Made by a program: the position numbers and the translations under genes
From: Vanessa cardui
Lineage: Eukaryota; Arthropoda; Insecta; Lepidoptera; Nymphalidae
Length of the DNA: 64,000 bases
Assembly: GCF_905220365.1 (NCBI RefSeq)
Contig: NC_061128.1
Location: 3,658,001 to 3,722,000, forward strand
Direction: 5' to 3'
The notes under the pieces: model-generated
Seen by the model: the letters and a program-made list of their open reading frames with translations, nothing else
Databases searched by the model: none
Told to the model about the DNA's origin: nothing
In this document: positions 1 to 13,435 of the stretch, piece by piece
Numbering within the stretch: position 1 is the first letter of the stretch
Layout of the letters: each line of letters begins with the position of its first letter

Positions 1-3000
1 TCATATGTTTTTTTTTATTTTAAAAAAGCAGATAACGAACTTGCTTATCTATGGTAAGTCGGTAGGTACCTTCACGCTATCGTCTCTGACAGAATATTTT
101 AAAAATACAGATGCCAAGATTTTATGTTCCCTATTATGGTCTACTAATATTTTGAGTAAGATTTTGTTTTAAATAAATGTTATCGAGATCGTTATCAAGA
201 ACTGAGTATTTTATCGAAAATAGATCGGTGAAACTTGAATAACTTAAGAGCGATTAAAATTCAAAAGCTCACTTCGGTCAATGTCAAAGCCTCCACCGCT
301 TCCTCGTGTGACGACATACGACATTTCAATCTACTTTAAGCGCATGTAAGAATTCATTTCAAAACATAGTGTGCCTTAAAAAAAAAACAAATAAAAAAAG
401 GAAATTACATAACAGATTCATCAAATAAACGGGCAACGTGTTTGTGGAGACATACATTTATATAAAAATAAAAAACAATAAAAGAAAATTTTAGCTTAAA
501 TAATTAAATACTTTCAATAAACCGCTACTTCGAATCCTATTATTAGCCTAATCAAAAGAGAACAAGATCTATATGGGTGTAGATCAACGATCATATTTTG
601 TTATGATAATACAATCATATTTCTATTAAAATAAAAAAAAAAAACATACATGTACATATATATAAAGCTAGCACGAATTCGTCATTTAGATTTAATCGAG
701 AAAAAACGACATGGAACTAAGGAGTTACCTTTTTTAATAATTAAATTATACACATTAATTACCTCAATTTAATATACATATAACGAAACGATTTTGTAAT
801 TTACATAATCATTTATTGAGAATACATTATTGCCTGTTTATTATTGAAATAAAAATAAAATTTAAAAATTATTAATTAATTAATGTATCTGTGAGATTTC
901 AGACGGTATTTTTGTTCGTTAAATTTGCTTTTCCCATCATATCGTCTAAAACAATATGTGCGCCTCAGAAAGCACGAATCACGATAGATATGATAGCTTC
1001 AAACTATTCGAAACGCTCCCATAAGAAATTATCATTACAAATTAATTAATAAGTTACCGAATATAACAAATGATCTAATGTCTCGAGTAAAATGTCTGAT
1101 ATCACGTTACAGCAACGAGGGAATAGTGCCAGAAATAATGTATTATGTAATTCTATGGAATCTAAAAAGTTTTTTTTACTGCGTGTGTTGTATGCCTTTA
1201 CCTGTAATATTACTCTACATTGTTGAATAGGTATATAGATATACGTATACAGCTTGCTACCACTAATCTATTAATGTTTTTGAATATTACGAAAATATTA
1301 AAAATAATACATCAAATAAATAAATTCACAAAAATCCACGAGAATGGTCTTCACTGAAGGAATTATATGATGGCAACGCATTTCCTGTCATATCTCTCTG
1401 TCTGTTTTATTGAATACGGAAATCCTAGTACCAATTTCATTGAACTTGCTTGATGAATTTTCTTTTAACGAAAACTTTGGCGTCCAACGAATTTAGAATT
1501 AATTAAAAAGTTTATAATAGTTAAAGAAATATTGTAGTAGAAAATTATAAGTAGAATATTGTGACGAGTTCTTGTATTAAAGTTATATCAGAAACTATAT
1601 CCCCCATTCGTAATAGAGCCTTATTTTAAGCAGTATTGTTCTGTTTACTACGCGATGTGTATTTTATTAACATTTATCAAATACTTACGGAACAATATGT
1701 GTCATTTTTATCGTTCACGATAACGGTTACGAGAAGACTTCATACCTGAAATAAGAATAAATATATTTTAATAACATGGTACTTAATCCGATTCTGACGT
1801 GAAATTCATAAAACATTTGGAATTAAAAAAAATGTATAAAGGTATACAATATAGTATTGTATAAAATAGAGTGTTTAATTCGAAAATAGAAATCGTTCGA
1901 AATTAGTTATTTATAGACTTCGAAAAAATATTTAAAAGATATATAAAACACAGATAGGCTTTTTAATTTGATTTGATTAATAACTTTTAAATGCGACCCC
2001 AGTCAACCTAGAGTTGGAAATAGAACGTGCCAACCATTGCCTAGTATAGAAAAATACAGAGTAAAAATTTATAAACCTGGGAAAAACACTCCGGATATAA
2101 AACACGCAAAAATATGTTAATTTAACTTTTAGCACTTAACTATAAAAATATTAAAAATTCACATCGCTAAAGGTTAAAAGCATAAATTTTTCATCAGCCA
2201 TCATTAAATCTTTAAAAGATAGTGAAATATAAAGGTCTCCCTTAGGAAATAAAATTCAGGAGTGCATTTAAAAATTTATGAAGATAAATTACACAAAAAC
2301 GCGGGAGGGTAAACGAGCGAAATGAAAATTGTTAGCTTTGAGAGCAGTCCGAACAAACAGCAGGTTTGATGTTAGCTAATTACTGAGCCATGAAATTCAA
2401 TATAAACAATTTCCGTTGCGTTGGATCAACATATCATATATATAAAAACTTACTATTATTATTTTTGAAATAATTATTTTTATCTACATTTTTAAGGGAA
2501 GTATGTCATGGTACATAAGTCCAAATTGAATAATAATAAAAATTTTAAATTTCGAATAAGAAAAATTGCAATAATAACTTTAACATGATTGTTAAAGAAA
2601 TTGAGATAGATCGTTGTTCCGAAAATTGCCGATGATGTACGAGCGTTGTCGAATATTTCAGACTTATTAATATTTTCTCTTGTTCGATGGTACGAAATAC
2701 GAATGTAGAAGAATTGAAAATATATTCTCTCACATGAAAATCCTCAAATTAAAGTAACGACGTGACAATTTAAGAATATCCTTCAAAAGAGGCAGTAGGA
2801 ACATTTTACGCGAGACTTTTGATAAGCTTATTTATTTATTTCATTGTATGAGCATGATACCTTCCTTATGAAAAAATATATCATTTTAACGTAAAACAGC
2901 AATATAAAGACAGGTGCGTTACAATTATCGTTACTCATAAAAAATATATCTTGGAAACTATATCAGTAATCACATTCCCGAAGATTTTTTTTCTGCCTTA

Positions 3001-4677
3001 TCAGTTTAAATATAGATCTGGGTCTTAATTTAAAAATCATTGATTATTAAAAATTTAATTATAAGTAATTTGTAATATGTAATTTTCGAATTTCGAATTT
3101 TAATATTATATTTAACTAAAACAAAGTCATTCATAAAATAGTTTATCAAAATAATTACCATTGACAACACAGACAATTTAATGTTATTTCAATAATGGAT
3201 TAATGTAATGTATGCTATCTCTACCAAAGTTTATCACTAGTGCACTTAACCAAATTGTCAGTCATCAATGGGGTTTGTTTATTAACGACGAGCAGGATAA
3301 TAATAACAATATATTCGTGTTTTAGGTCAATTTAAAAATTCGGGTCAAACTAGACAAAGTGCGTTTGACAATATTATAGTCGAATACATTTCGAACTTTG
3401 TTATCATATACATTATCTAATGCAATATGTCAATTATAGATCACCTATATGTAGAAAAATCAAATGACCACCTATAAATAACATTCATATGTTCTTTACA
3501 AAGGAAATCAGCTTTTTTTTCGGTACCATTTAAAATGTGCTGGTACAATTTTAGGGTGCCAAAACTCAACTTGGAATTAAATCATATTACTATTGTATCA
3601 CAAAAATGAGCCTTAAAATATTGTAATGTTAATATAAACGGTAAATTAGTCTGTTTAAATACAGGGACATGAAATGTATCAATTTATCCCGAGCTGCTTT
3701 TTCATGAGCAAAGTGGAAACGGCCGGATGGCCTGATCATGACATTTTATACATACTTGATTTTGAGCCATTTTTCTTACTAGCATATGTTAAATTTGCAA
3801 AATAAGTTACAATAATTAATTAATATGTAACACAAAACATTCTAGAAAATTTAAATGCTTCTTTTTATAAATTTAATACATATCTACACAAAGTATTGTT
3901 TCATAAACAAAAAAAAAAAAAAATAAAGCTCCCGCTTGCCTAACAATCGAATTATTTTTCAGTAAATAAAAAATTAAATAATTCTTTTTTACTAATATAG
4001 AATATAATAAAAACTTCTCTGAAATGCATTGCATTTTCAAGCATAGGTTTTATGTAAATATTTATTTATGCTTTGGTTGCATGCATATTGGTTAAGTACT
4101 TTTTCAGGCAGGCATTACAAGGAGAACATCTCACAATTTGTACGGATAGATGAAAAACATATGTTGAATAATAAAATACATTACTATGCTTGAGTCATAC
4201 AAAGTTTCCAAATACACAAAATGTAAGGAGTCGTTCTAACTCGGTTGCGCCGCAAGTACGGGCGAATTCTGACTTGATTATACTTTCGGGTAAATGTTGT
4301 AATTACAACGCGGCAGAGCTGATTATATAATTAAAATTCACGCGAAACGGTGGAAATTCACGATTTCTCAGCTTCATATTAAAAAAAAATCTCATTTAAA
4401 CATACTCTCCGACTATATTTTGAATTAATAAAATGAAATGATGATTTAATTTTATCTATGCTGCCTATATTTTTATTCGAAGTCATTTCAAAGAACTTTT
4501 TTAATTTTATCTGCATAAGCAAGAAATATATCGCCTATGTGCACAATGCTCTTTAATGTGTAGTATGTCTACATATTTATGTAGAACGTAAATGCAATAT
4601 TTATTCAATAATTTTGCCACTCCTTTTTTTATTTCATATCTGATAAACATTCATGTTAATAATAAATAAAAAATAAA
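1..4677. other. AT-rich non-coding stretch, no gene seen
   Basis: No repeat family shared with the rest of the window and no convincing coding region is visible here. The sequence is dominated by A/T runs and short palindromic AT words. The best small frame is an ATG-started 44-codon frame at 1091-1225, which is within what AT-rich DNA yields by chance. It could be intergenic or intronic. Confidence 0.6.
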
Positions 4678-4680
4678 TAT

Positions 4681-4873
4681 TGGCCAACATCACATACAAT
4701 ACTCTGATTCCAATGTAAGTAGCTACAACGTAACCGGCTGTACCACAAACACCCAGACCCAAGAAAACATAGAAACTTTAACTTTTTCTACATCGACGTG
4801 GCCGGGAATCGAATCCAGGACCTTGGAGTGGCGTACCCATGAAAACAGGTGTACACACTACTCGACACACGGA
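4681..4873 (-). mobile_element. tRNA-derived SINE, family B
   Basis: Read on the minus strand, this begins with a tRNA-like head (A box near GTCGAGTAGTG, B box near GGATTCGATTCCCGG) and ends with the family tail about ACATTGGAATCAGAGTA. It matches the copies at 22499-22740 and 39729-40229 along most of its length. A Pol III promoter inside the element would drive its own transcript, with mobilisation by a LINE reverse transcriptase. It has several substitutions and a shortened middle, so it is an old copy. No target duplication was identified. Confidence 0.75.
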
Positions 4874-5146
4874 GAGAAAATTATATTTTATATTAATATA
4901 ATAACAATGAAAATTATAACGCATCATTATTTATTCAGGCAAAATAAAGTCGTTGTAACTGAAATTGTTATGGAATTTCATATACAATCATAATCGTGGG
5001 GCCTAGTGAGTCAACGGAGGCGGTAATTGTGCCTCTAATTACGTAGGGCGAGTCGGGAGCCGTTACTTGCATATTTTAATACCTTTATCGAGACAGCTAC
5101 GATCTCTACGTACCATCGTTTTGAATATGTACTCGAATATTGAGAA

Positions 5147-5351
5147 CTAGTTGTTGTCCGCGGCTTCGCTAGTTTTAGGGTTTGATTGTCACGTGTTAGG
5201 CAAAAAAGGAGTCTATGCCATTCCTTGGAGTTCAAGTTTGCTTCATAAAAAATTTAATCAAATCCGGTTCATTCATTTGGTCGTGAAAGACTGATAGACA
5301 GACAGACTGTCAGAGTTACTTTCACATTTATAATATTAGTATAGAATATAG
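5147..5351 (+). mobile_element. RTE-like LINE 3' end, family D
   Basis: The copy starts CTAGTTGTTGTCCGCGGC and runs through GGTCGTGAAAG and a (GACA)n-like stretch to the tail ATAATATTAGTATAG. The same order is seen at 33131-33300, 42752-42946, 55330-55570 and 61212-61658. I recognise this as a common lepidopteran LINE tail, probably of the RTE group, but no coding part is present so the clade is not proven. Only the last 200 bases were inserted, as is usual for 5'-truncated LINE copies. Confidence 0.6.
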
Positions 5352-5359
5352 ATTTTTGT

Positions 5360-5530
5360 TGGGGGTCGGATGCCCTTGCTTTAATCAGGGAGATTGGCTA
5401 TCGCCTTAGGAAGAGGAGATTTGCAGTCACTCCGGGTCCTACCTGGCGCAGAGGTTGTCCATTGCCGTACAGCGTGGAAATGCAGGCTGCATTATGGGCA
5501 GCTTTGCGTCGGGTACGAATCGGGAGAGAC
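5360..5530 (+). repeat. GC-richer degenerate fragment, possible retroelement piece
   Basis: Directly after the family D tail lies about 170 bases of clearly higher GC than the surroundings, with one frame open from 5394 (containing LGRGDLQSLRVLPGAEVVH). The composition and protein-like reading suggest a captured or retrotransposed coding fragment, possibly a LINE 3' coding end. I do not recognise the protein. It runs into AT-rich DNA at about 5530 without a poly(A) tail. Confidence 0.25.
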
Positions 5531-6440
5531 TATTTTAAATTTGTATATAACGACTGTTTATTATATTATTTTAATTATACTATTTTAAAGTTACATTTAA
5601 AATTCATTAGATAATCACTAAAATCTGCCGTCTCGGCTCTCATAAATTAATTAGTTTGTAATAGACTGATTTTTTTTTTTAGGTTACAAATGTGTTGGAA
5701 TTCAATCAGTATATAGTAGATGTGTATATATAATAATGATAACCTCGGAATATAGATTATATTTGTTGAAGCAATCGAGTACCTCACCTTGCTACAATAT
5801 AAAGCTTTTGACGAGATTTGTGGATCCAACTTTAGTTGGGTTTATAAATTGTTTATATAAAAAAATCGTAAGAACTAAAATATTTGAGTACTTAGTGAAC
5901 TTGCGAAACATGTTTTCACAAATGCTAGCGGTTCAAATCCAATAAATAAGATCTTCATTTCTATGTCATGCGCCAGAAATAAGCAGCGAGGTACTCCTTC
6001 TATTCTTCTCTCGTCTATTTAATAGAAGATGAGGCTAAACTGTAGGATCTTTTCAAGCCGTGAGTTTAAAAATAATTAAAAATGTTATTGTCAAAATAAA
6101 GCATAACATTTGTAAGAATTATTTAGTATTTTAAATTTCTAGTCAAACTACATCAACTCACTACATTTTGTGGTGTTCAGGTAGCTGGTAGGTACGTAAA
6201 TATCACACAAACGCTCTATCGAGGTAGATTGCCTGTATCTAACATTATCGCTGGCTTTCAGACCCCGCCGTATTTCACATTGTTTCACATTTCCTTTTCG
6301 TACACAGAGACAGTCACTTTGCACATGGGCTCCCCTCGATTTGAGTGCTATCAGCGAAAACAGCAGCGTTCAACCATAATAGACTTTGACACTGTTAACT
6401 ATTTTTTTTCCAATAATAGCGCAAAAAAATAATACTGCAT
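5531..6440. other. Non-coding stretch with one weak frame
   Basis: Mostly AT-rich. Bases 6229-6432 hold an open frame of 67 codons that begins with a non-ATG codon and shows no recognisable motif; the DNA around 6250-6370 is somewhat GC-richer. I see no splice sites or promoter that would support it as an exon. Confidence 0.4.
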
Positions 6441-6695
6441 TTGAACCACCAATTGGAAAAAGAGAATAAACGCCACTTTTCGACATATTCACTTTTATAC
6501 ACTTACATTCTTTAGGCTTAATATTATACATTTAAGGCAGGTCTGGCGATCAATAAATCAGGATTGATATTTTCTTAATAATCATTGATGTCCTATAAGT
6601 TTATAAGTTGAAAGCAAAAAGTTATGAAGTTTTTTTACTATCTCCGTTCCTATGTATTTTTTGGATTTATTCCATTCTTCTAATTGGTGGTTCAA
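6441..6695. mobile_element. MITE-like element with 30-bp inverted ends
   Basis: The two ends are inverted repeats: 6441-6470 begins TTGAACCACCAATTGG, and the reverse complement of 6666-6695 begins TTGAACCACCAATTAG. About 26 of 30 positions match. The 255-bp length and the lack of any internal frame are typical of a miniature inverted-repeat DNA transposon. The target duplication is unclear, so the superfamily is not assigned. Nothing else in the window shares its interior. Confidence 0.55.
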
Positions 6696-8111
6696 TTATA
6701 AATTTCATTGTTTTTAATATTTTATCATTTTAAATGTGACAAAAGAAGCTTGACAGTCTAAGTCAGTAATAGTTTGTTTTGCTTTGATCTGGATTCGTAG
6801 AGCGCTGAAGCATTAAGGTAGTGTAAGTGAAGGCGCAAGAAAAACATAATAATTTCTTAGAGTCCAAATACCTATTGGCGACATTTACCGTCAGTCCGAC
6901 CCTCTAGCAACAGACACAAACATACAGAGTATATCATAGTCTACACGTAACAGTTTTATTAAAATAATAGTTTCTCAAACTTATCCTTAAATATATTTTG
7001 AATTTTTAACGTAATTTATTAAAATAGAAATCAAAGAAAATATTGCATTCTACGCTTGCTTGAGTTTGACGTATTTGTAGAAGTACAAATGCAGTATAGA
7101 ATTATGTGTTGTAGACAGGTGATAAAACTCAAACGAACTTACGTTTCGAAAGAGAAGTTTTACGATACCTTATAGGTGTTAGAGCATTTGTTTGAAACTT
7201 TTAAATGTATTAACGACAAACCTGTAACTTTTGAAACTTACTATAGTCATACTTTAAAATAACCAGCGTTAACACTGAAAGCCTTCTCACGTATATTGAA
7301 AGAGTAGGTACTTTTATTTACACCAAGACAAACAAATCATCTTTATATCTTCTAAAGGAAATAATTTTTTTTGTATACTCAGGATAATCATGGTTATTGA
7401 TGACCATCATCTTTTATAAATATTTGTAAACATTATACAACGACTAATTCACTTAAACAACATTCTGGAATGTTCTAGATTAGAATGAAATAAAAAAAAA
7501 ACAAATCTCGTGTAACTTTTTGGTCGTATTGATTGCGTGCACGCAGTATTTCTTCGATTGAGTTGAAACTTTGTACATTTGTAGATGGTACAGAGTTTTT
7601 GGCAGGGTACCATCAACTTACTGGTGGCGTACAAACGGTAGGTATTGAATACATATTAAAAGCACTATTTATCCGAATGTAGATCCACGAACTCGTTTAA
7701 GAACACAATTTACATAATAGTGACCCTCTTTAATGCCTACGTCCACGGACTATCTGACTTGAATACAAATTTGATATCGTTGCTTTTGTCTTTTTTCGGG
7801 TTTACGATTGTAATCTTCCTTTACCGACCGTAAAACGACTACCGACGGGATGTGGGATTAAAATGGCGGCGCAAGTGCCTATTTGATCCATTAATTAAAC
7901 GTTGCAAAGCATTTTAGTATTGCTTTGGTAATACAAAGTCGTCGATCATTGTATATAATTAAATTTTATATTTAAAGGCAACTGCAATTTATCATGAAAA
8001 AAAATTACAGTTAAAAATTGTGGATGATGGTACAAAGTCAATTTAATATAATACAATTTATTTCGAAATATCAAAATCAATACGAACACTATTCGAATAG
8101 TTTTTTACAAA
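6696..8111. other. Non-coding stretch
   Basis: No repeat copy, RNA gene or convincing frame was found. An AAAATGGCGGCG word near 7860 resembles a YY1/Pho site but stands alone. Minus-strand frames near 7449-7634 overlap simple A-runs and have no motif. Confidence 0.5.
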
Positions 8112-8165
8112 TCTGTCGTTATGTGAAGCGAACACCTGCTCGGAATATAGATTCTGGCGAAACGA
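8112..8165 (+). repeat. Short family G fragment
   Basis: The stretch reading GTGAAGCGAACACCTGCTCGG and then ATAGATTCTGGCGAA is a degenerate piece of the family G repeat (GTGAAGCTACCACCGGTTCGG, then AGATTCTACAGAGAAG) seen in fuller form at 17115-17395. Confidence 0.35.
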
Positions 8166-11100
8166 AATAGATGAAAGAGGTAAGACTATTATAGTACTCT
8201 GCCTTACAAAAAAGTATTTATTGTAAATATTATCCTTGATAAAAAGGTCATGAAAAAATAGGTTTTATATGTATTCAGATATGCGCAGAGTAAACTTAAA
8301 ATGTATATTCAGCAAAATGCAATGACATTCCAAAGTAGCAAATTAACAGCTCAACACATTTCGCCGAGACAGTTCAAATTTGTTTTTAAGCAACGCAGCA
8401 GTTTCTAAAAGAACTAAGGTATCTATATGTGGTGAAGTTACTTCCGTCGAAGTTCAATCGACACTTACTAGGCTTCACCTCTCAAAAGTCCTTATCTTAA
8501 AAGAAAGTTAAATTACGTGAAATCTTGTGGAAAATACTTCAATTAAAACTCTCTGCGACTCCACGGCACAAGTTTTAGCTGAGTGCTGAAGTTGATTTCG
8601 AAAATACACAGTTTTCGATGTCTTGAGTGGATTAACTTCAAACTGCATTCTCACTTTGACTATTTATGTATATTTTTAATATTTCTTTATAACTCCTTCG
8701 TCTTGTAACTTGTATCTCTATAATGCAGATCACACGGTCTAGGCAAGTAGGAAAAGCCGTTGTTCCTGGAACTTATTTCACCGGTCGTGTTAGATTATCG
8801 TTTCATTGCACTACAAGAGCGTTCTCCGTATTGAACAGTAATATTTAATGTATCGTTGGCAAACATCACGCGTCTTCTCAAGGACGAATAAAGTGCAAAA
8901 AAAACGTTTTGTATATTGAATGGGGACGTCTACTTGTTCCGGATAGTTCATGTAATACATTTACCTTTCTAGAAATATTTAATAAAATATTTTTCAAATC
9001 AAATCATTATTCAAGTGAACTTAACACCAAAGCATTTTTAAATCTTCAATATTTCAACTGTACCAGTTTCGGAATGTTGATCATTTTATAATTCTTATCA
9101 ATAATATGTCTCTGTCTCAACTTTTATGCCTAAGCGATATATAGAAAATCAATAAAAACTAATAAAACATGTTCTTGTAACAAAATAAGAGATGAAAAAT
9201 ATCTTTTTGTCGTATAAAATAAAGCAATATTCATATCTGATCACAATAATATCGAGATGTCTTCTACGCTATTGTCCGAAGCTCAGGGACCTTTTCAACG
9301 AGGGTTCAAATATTACCCATATACATAGCATTTCTTTGTCATTTCTTAAATATAGTATTTATTTAATACACCTCCATATAATATATAATACATATGTTTA
9401 TTCAATATTATTATCTAATTAAATTTGTCAATTGATTGCCAAAAAGTTTCCCACAGGTTCGACAAGAAACAACTCAAACCCACTAGGTCTTTTTTTATTA
9501 TCTTAATAGTTATTAATTTACAAGGCATTTATTAATTTGATTTAAAACAAGTTTCAGCCCAAGTTTTACCCCGGATGTGTTATCATTAAATCATTCAATC
9601 GTGTTGGAATATTCTATAAAACACAAACGTTATTTAATTTTTTTAAGCGTATTTACAAGGGACAACATATATTACTTGATCTCGTATATGACCGTGTATG
9701 GTCGTTGTATTTAGTGGCTAATAAAAACGATAAAAAATGCTACGTCAAAGATTGAATATTCGTAATTATAATACAATGGAGAACAGGAATGAGATTTAAG
9801 AGCACTTTCAAGTGAGCTGAGTGCACTTCGCTGTACAAACGATAGCCAGTCAAAGAAAAATAATTATAACGCGATAGTATAAAATAACAGTGATGGCAAA
9901 TAACTGGCTGTTACGAGAGACGTTCTTTAAAGCCCTTTCTTTGTCGAAGTAATAATAGCAATCACAGACCGCAAGAAATGCCACCATGATCTAACACATA
10001 GAACACGGAATAATGGAAGTGGTATGCGTATGAAAATTACAGCAAAAATGTATTGAAAGTTATTAAGGATGGAAAGTCATTTGAGAAGTCGAAATATAAA
10101 CGCCTTTCATTTGTTTATTGCACATATCGTGAAATATCAGAAGATGGCTGATTGAGGAATGCTATCATTATAACTTATGGCTTCTCCTGTTATCACGAAA
10201 AGAGGATCGGGGAAAACGTCCAAAGTTATTCTTTACAAGTTCCTCGACTTCGGTTGTATCTGTTTATTTATTAATACATATTACAAATAATAGCAATTCC
10301 TTTCGAACCTAACCTAAGTATACGATACGAGAGATATTGCTACACATTTACGCATAACTTATTTTATTGTCAATATGAACAAATCAAGCAAAAGTTAACA
10401 CTATTATAATAATTAATATATGCGTTTTAAAGGTAAGAAACTTGTAAAACGAAAAATATGTATAGCGTTACATTTTCTTACTTTATTCACAAGATAATTG
10501 ATAAATAAAAGGCTGCTTCTCATTACAATATCACCATCATTAAAACATTTTTTACATTCTGAATTATGTTTATATCAGTGCAAAACTAATTTGCTTATAT
10601 TTTTATTATATTTATCGTCTTAATAATGGTTGATGCTATTTCTAATCTAACCGTTACTTGCGTTCATAGAATGGTTACGCTCCATTTTCCTTTGACTTGT
10701 GTCATTAGATAAACCAACTTCCTTTAATATGGACTCAATGAAGACTGGAATATGGCAGGCTTAATTACGATCCATTCGCGAATGATTCCTTTCGTCGTTT
10801 CTGATGTTCAATTAAGATTACTACTGCCAATTACAACTAATGTAGCCACTAGTACATACAAGATAAACAAGGCCGATGTTACTAAAGCTATGTAAATATT
10901 TTCTTGTCTGTGTAAAACATAGTAATTCATATAAAATGTATTGTTTTGTAATATTTATAAATATAAAAATAAGCCCTAGCCCATAATCCATCGTCGTAGT
11001 GAACTTTTTAATATTTTTTTTTACATTCAATTTTTTTTTAACTATTCTTTTTTTGATTTTCTTTTGAAATGAAGAAATTATGTCAAATGCGAGAATCTTG

Positions 11101-11433
11101 GCAGTTTTTTTTTAAATGTTTTAAGTTTTGAACTGTTTAATTGAAGTAACAACTTTGTACTAATCGTTTTTTTTTTTTAATTTATGTTTTTATGTTATTA
11201 TAACATAATATCGCTTCGCACGTAATCGATCGTTGATATTTTAATGATCATTGATAATTTAATCTCCTCGAAGCCATTTTCCAGTGCAAGTATTTGACAG
11301 AAAGTAAAGTTAGCAAGGGTTTGCCAATAATCAGTTGTACGAGAAGTAGATTTTTCAACTGATTTGATCAGGGTTCGACATGTCGTGAGAACTTGTTACG
11401 CAGGACGTGTTGGGGAATAATGAATGATTTTAA
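8166..11433. other. Non-coding stretch
   Basis: AT-rich sequence with scattered T-runs (11110, 11170). Frames of 60-76 codons at 8909, 9192 and 10821 have no motif, no good start context and no codon bias. No repeat family of the window was recognised here. Confidence 0.5.
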
Positions 11434-11453
11434 AGGTCAAAGGTCAAATGTCA
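11434..11453 (+). promoter_or_regulatory. DR1-type nuclear receptor element, three half-sites
   Basis: AGGTCA at 11434-11439, A, AGGTCA at 11441-11446, A, ATGTCA at 11448-11453. Two perfect half-sites one base apart form a consensus DR1, the site type bound by HNF4, USP/RXR heterodimers and Svp/COUP-TF. The third half-site keeps the same 7-base spacing with one mismatch. The motif is exact; that it works is inference, since no neighbouring promoter was found. Confidence 0.45.
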
Positions 11454-11957
11454 ATCTCGTTAACAAAATCGCTTTATCCAATGATGTTCTAGTAAACAGA
11501 TATGTTATTAACACGCAAAAAGTGAAGACTAGAAAACGTCTTAATTGGGACGTTTGCCTTTAGTCGTTTTACGTAGTAATACATTATAATACATCATAAT
11601 TACGTAGTAATACGTTTTGCGTAATTAAAACATCTAGTTATCCCTTTTACTTATTGTTTTTATCAAGCTATCCTTTTTACTTTTAACAAAATGTAAAAAT
11701 AAACTAAAGTAAACAGTCCCCGGCGCGGCAGACTTTTTTCTGTTGTTTGGTATATAACATATATGTTTATTAGAATATCATTGGCTTTATCATAAAGACC
11801 TCACGTGTAATTTTTTAAAAAGGCAGTAAATTTCATATATAAATAAGCTAATTCAAAAAGGTTTATTACTATCGAATTAGTGTATTCTTCAGATACAAAG
11901 GCAATTAAGATAGAAAACTATCTGTATTAATTTATAACGTTGAATAGTTTGTATATA
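11454..11957. other. Non-coding stretch with small direct repeat
   Basis: Contains ACGTAGTAATAC twice, about 30 bases apart, near 11573 and 11603. Nothing else was recognised. Confidence 0.4.
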
Positions 11958-12200
11958 TTTTTTATGCAATAAATAGGCGGGCAAATTGACCACCTGATAG
12001 TAAGTAGGAACGACCGCTCATAGACATTGACGCTGTAACAATAATTAATAATTTCTTATGTTACACAAATGCATTACTAACCTTGGAAACTAAAGTGTTA
12101 TTCCCTTAAACCTTTAGTTCACTCAACCTTCACAAATCGGAACACAACAATTCTCAGTATTGTTGGTTGGAGGGTAGAACGATTGGGTAGTTGAACTTGT
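11958..12200 (-). mobile_element. Family C poly(A) retroposon, degenerate
   Basis: On the minus strand this is a diverged copy of the family C element, from a GTACAAG-type 5' part to the ACCATCAGGTG-like tail (here CTATCAGGTGGTCAATTTGCC), with a T-run at the window-left end standing for the poly(A). Homologous blocks match 21546-21827. Many substitutions make it an old insertion. Confidence 0.65.
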
Positions 12201-12605
12201 ACAAACTTTTGAATTATCTAAAACAGTATATCGATTGTAAATTGCGAATCTGGCAATATTTTGTCAATCCGATATTAATTGTTTGAAATCAAATAAATTA
12301 TATGAATATATTCAATAAAGCGTTTAACTCGACAGTTGCATAACAAACTTTAATACCGTAAAATTGTGTAACGATAAATATTAAAATTTGCGAACGTTAT
12401 TATTTCAGAAAACTTCTGGGGTAGGCGCCCTTGAAAACTGCCTCTGTATTCGTTAGCGCGGACCCGGTATGAATAATTCATTCACTCATACGACGCACTT
12501 ATTCTGAATTCGGATTTTTTTTTATAAAACAATTTAAACCTTAAATAATTTCATTCGGATTGACGTTTGCAATAAATTAAATGAATACACTGCCGTACAT
12601 TTAAC

Positions 12606-12856
12606 TAACAACAACCAGTCAATTTATCCCTGCTGGACTTAAGCCTCCTCTTCCTTTGAGGAGAAGGTTTGGAACATATTCCACCACGCTATACCAATGC
12701 AATCCGCAGTGGAATATACATTTGACAGTATTTCGTTGAAATTCGACACATGCGGGTACCTCACGATGTTTTCCTTCACCGCCGAGCACGAGATGAATGA
12801 ACCCGCAATCATTGGTTCAGATGCACGTGTTCTAACCACTGGGCCATCTCGGCTCT
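12606..12856 (-). mobile_element. tRNA-derived SINE, family A
   Basis: Minus-strand copy of the tRNA-derived family A SINE. The head (GAGATGGCCCAGTGGTTAGA on the coding strand) lies at the right end, the GTGAAGGAAAACATCGTGAG block is in the middle, and the (GTT)n tail is at the left end. Compare 39777-40079 and 43038-43356. The AACCCGCAATCATTGG stretch corresponds to the region just before the B box, but the B box itself is partly deleted. Such elements are Pol III transcribed and moved by LINE enzymes. Confidence 0.85.
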
Positions 12857-12895
12857 ATCAAATCTAACTTCACACTCACATATTCTTTTCATTGA

Positions 12896-13068
12896 AATAG
12901 GTAGGCAGGGAAATGGCCACTTGATGGTAAGTCGTCACTGGAATAAGAAATATGAAGCATCACTTACATCGTCAATGTGCCATTAAGACCATTGAAACTT
13001 GTATATCCCTCAATACTCAGTAATGTTGCTTAGTAAGGCGGGCTTGCGTAAAGACCTACCACCAAATA
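12896..13068 (-). mobile_element. Family C retroposon, shortened copy
   Basis: Starts (window-left) with GGTAGGCAGGGAAATGGCC and CTTGATGGTAAGTCGTCAC, which is the family C tail in reverse, and ends in GGGCTTGCGTAAAGACCTACC, the family C 5' end. The middle is partly deleted compared with 21546-21827. Confidence 0.65.
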
Positions 13069-13435
13069 TTTTAAATGCAATCAAGCTCTAATAATTGTTG
13101 TCTAAGACGTATATAGAGTTAATCTCGGTAATTACTAGATTAATGAGATAAATTCTTCAGTAATAACTAATGAACTACAAGTGATTGCGTATAATAAGCA
13201 TTATATAGGCATGGAAACAATTAAAGGAAGTTTCTATAATTATAGAAGGCAACGACCTGACTTACTGACTTGAACGCGTTTCAACTATACGCATACCTAC
13301 AGTATGGATAAATTAAAAGGAAACCTTCATTTCATAAGTAAATGCACATTGCATTAAGGAAGGATTTGAAAAAAAAAATTGAAAGGAAAATTTTTGAAAT
13401 CTTCATGTAACCGATCGTTGCATTGCGTGATTTTC

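Noticed and set aside
1091..1225. 44-codon ORF beginning MSDITLQQRG
   Set aside because: Length is within chance for AT-rich DNA, the second half is hydrophobic AT-rich filler, and there is no promoter or motif.
7862..7875. YY1/Pho site suggesting a Polycomb response element
   Set aside because: A single AAAATGGCGGCG word without clustered GAGA or further Pho motifs.
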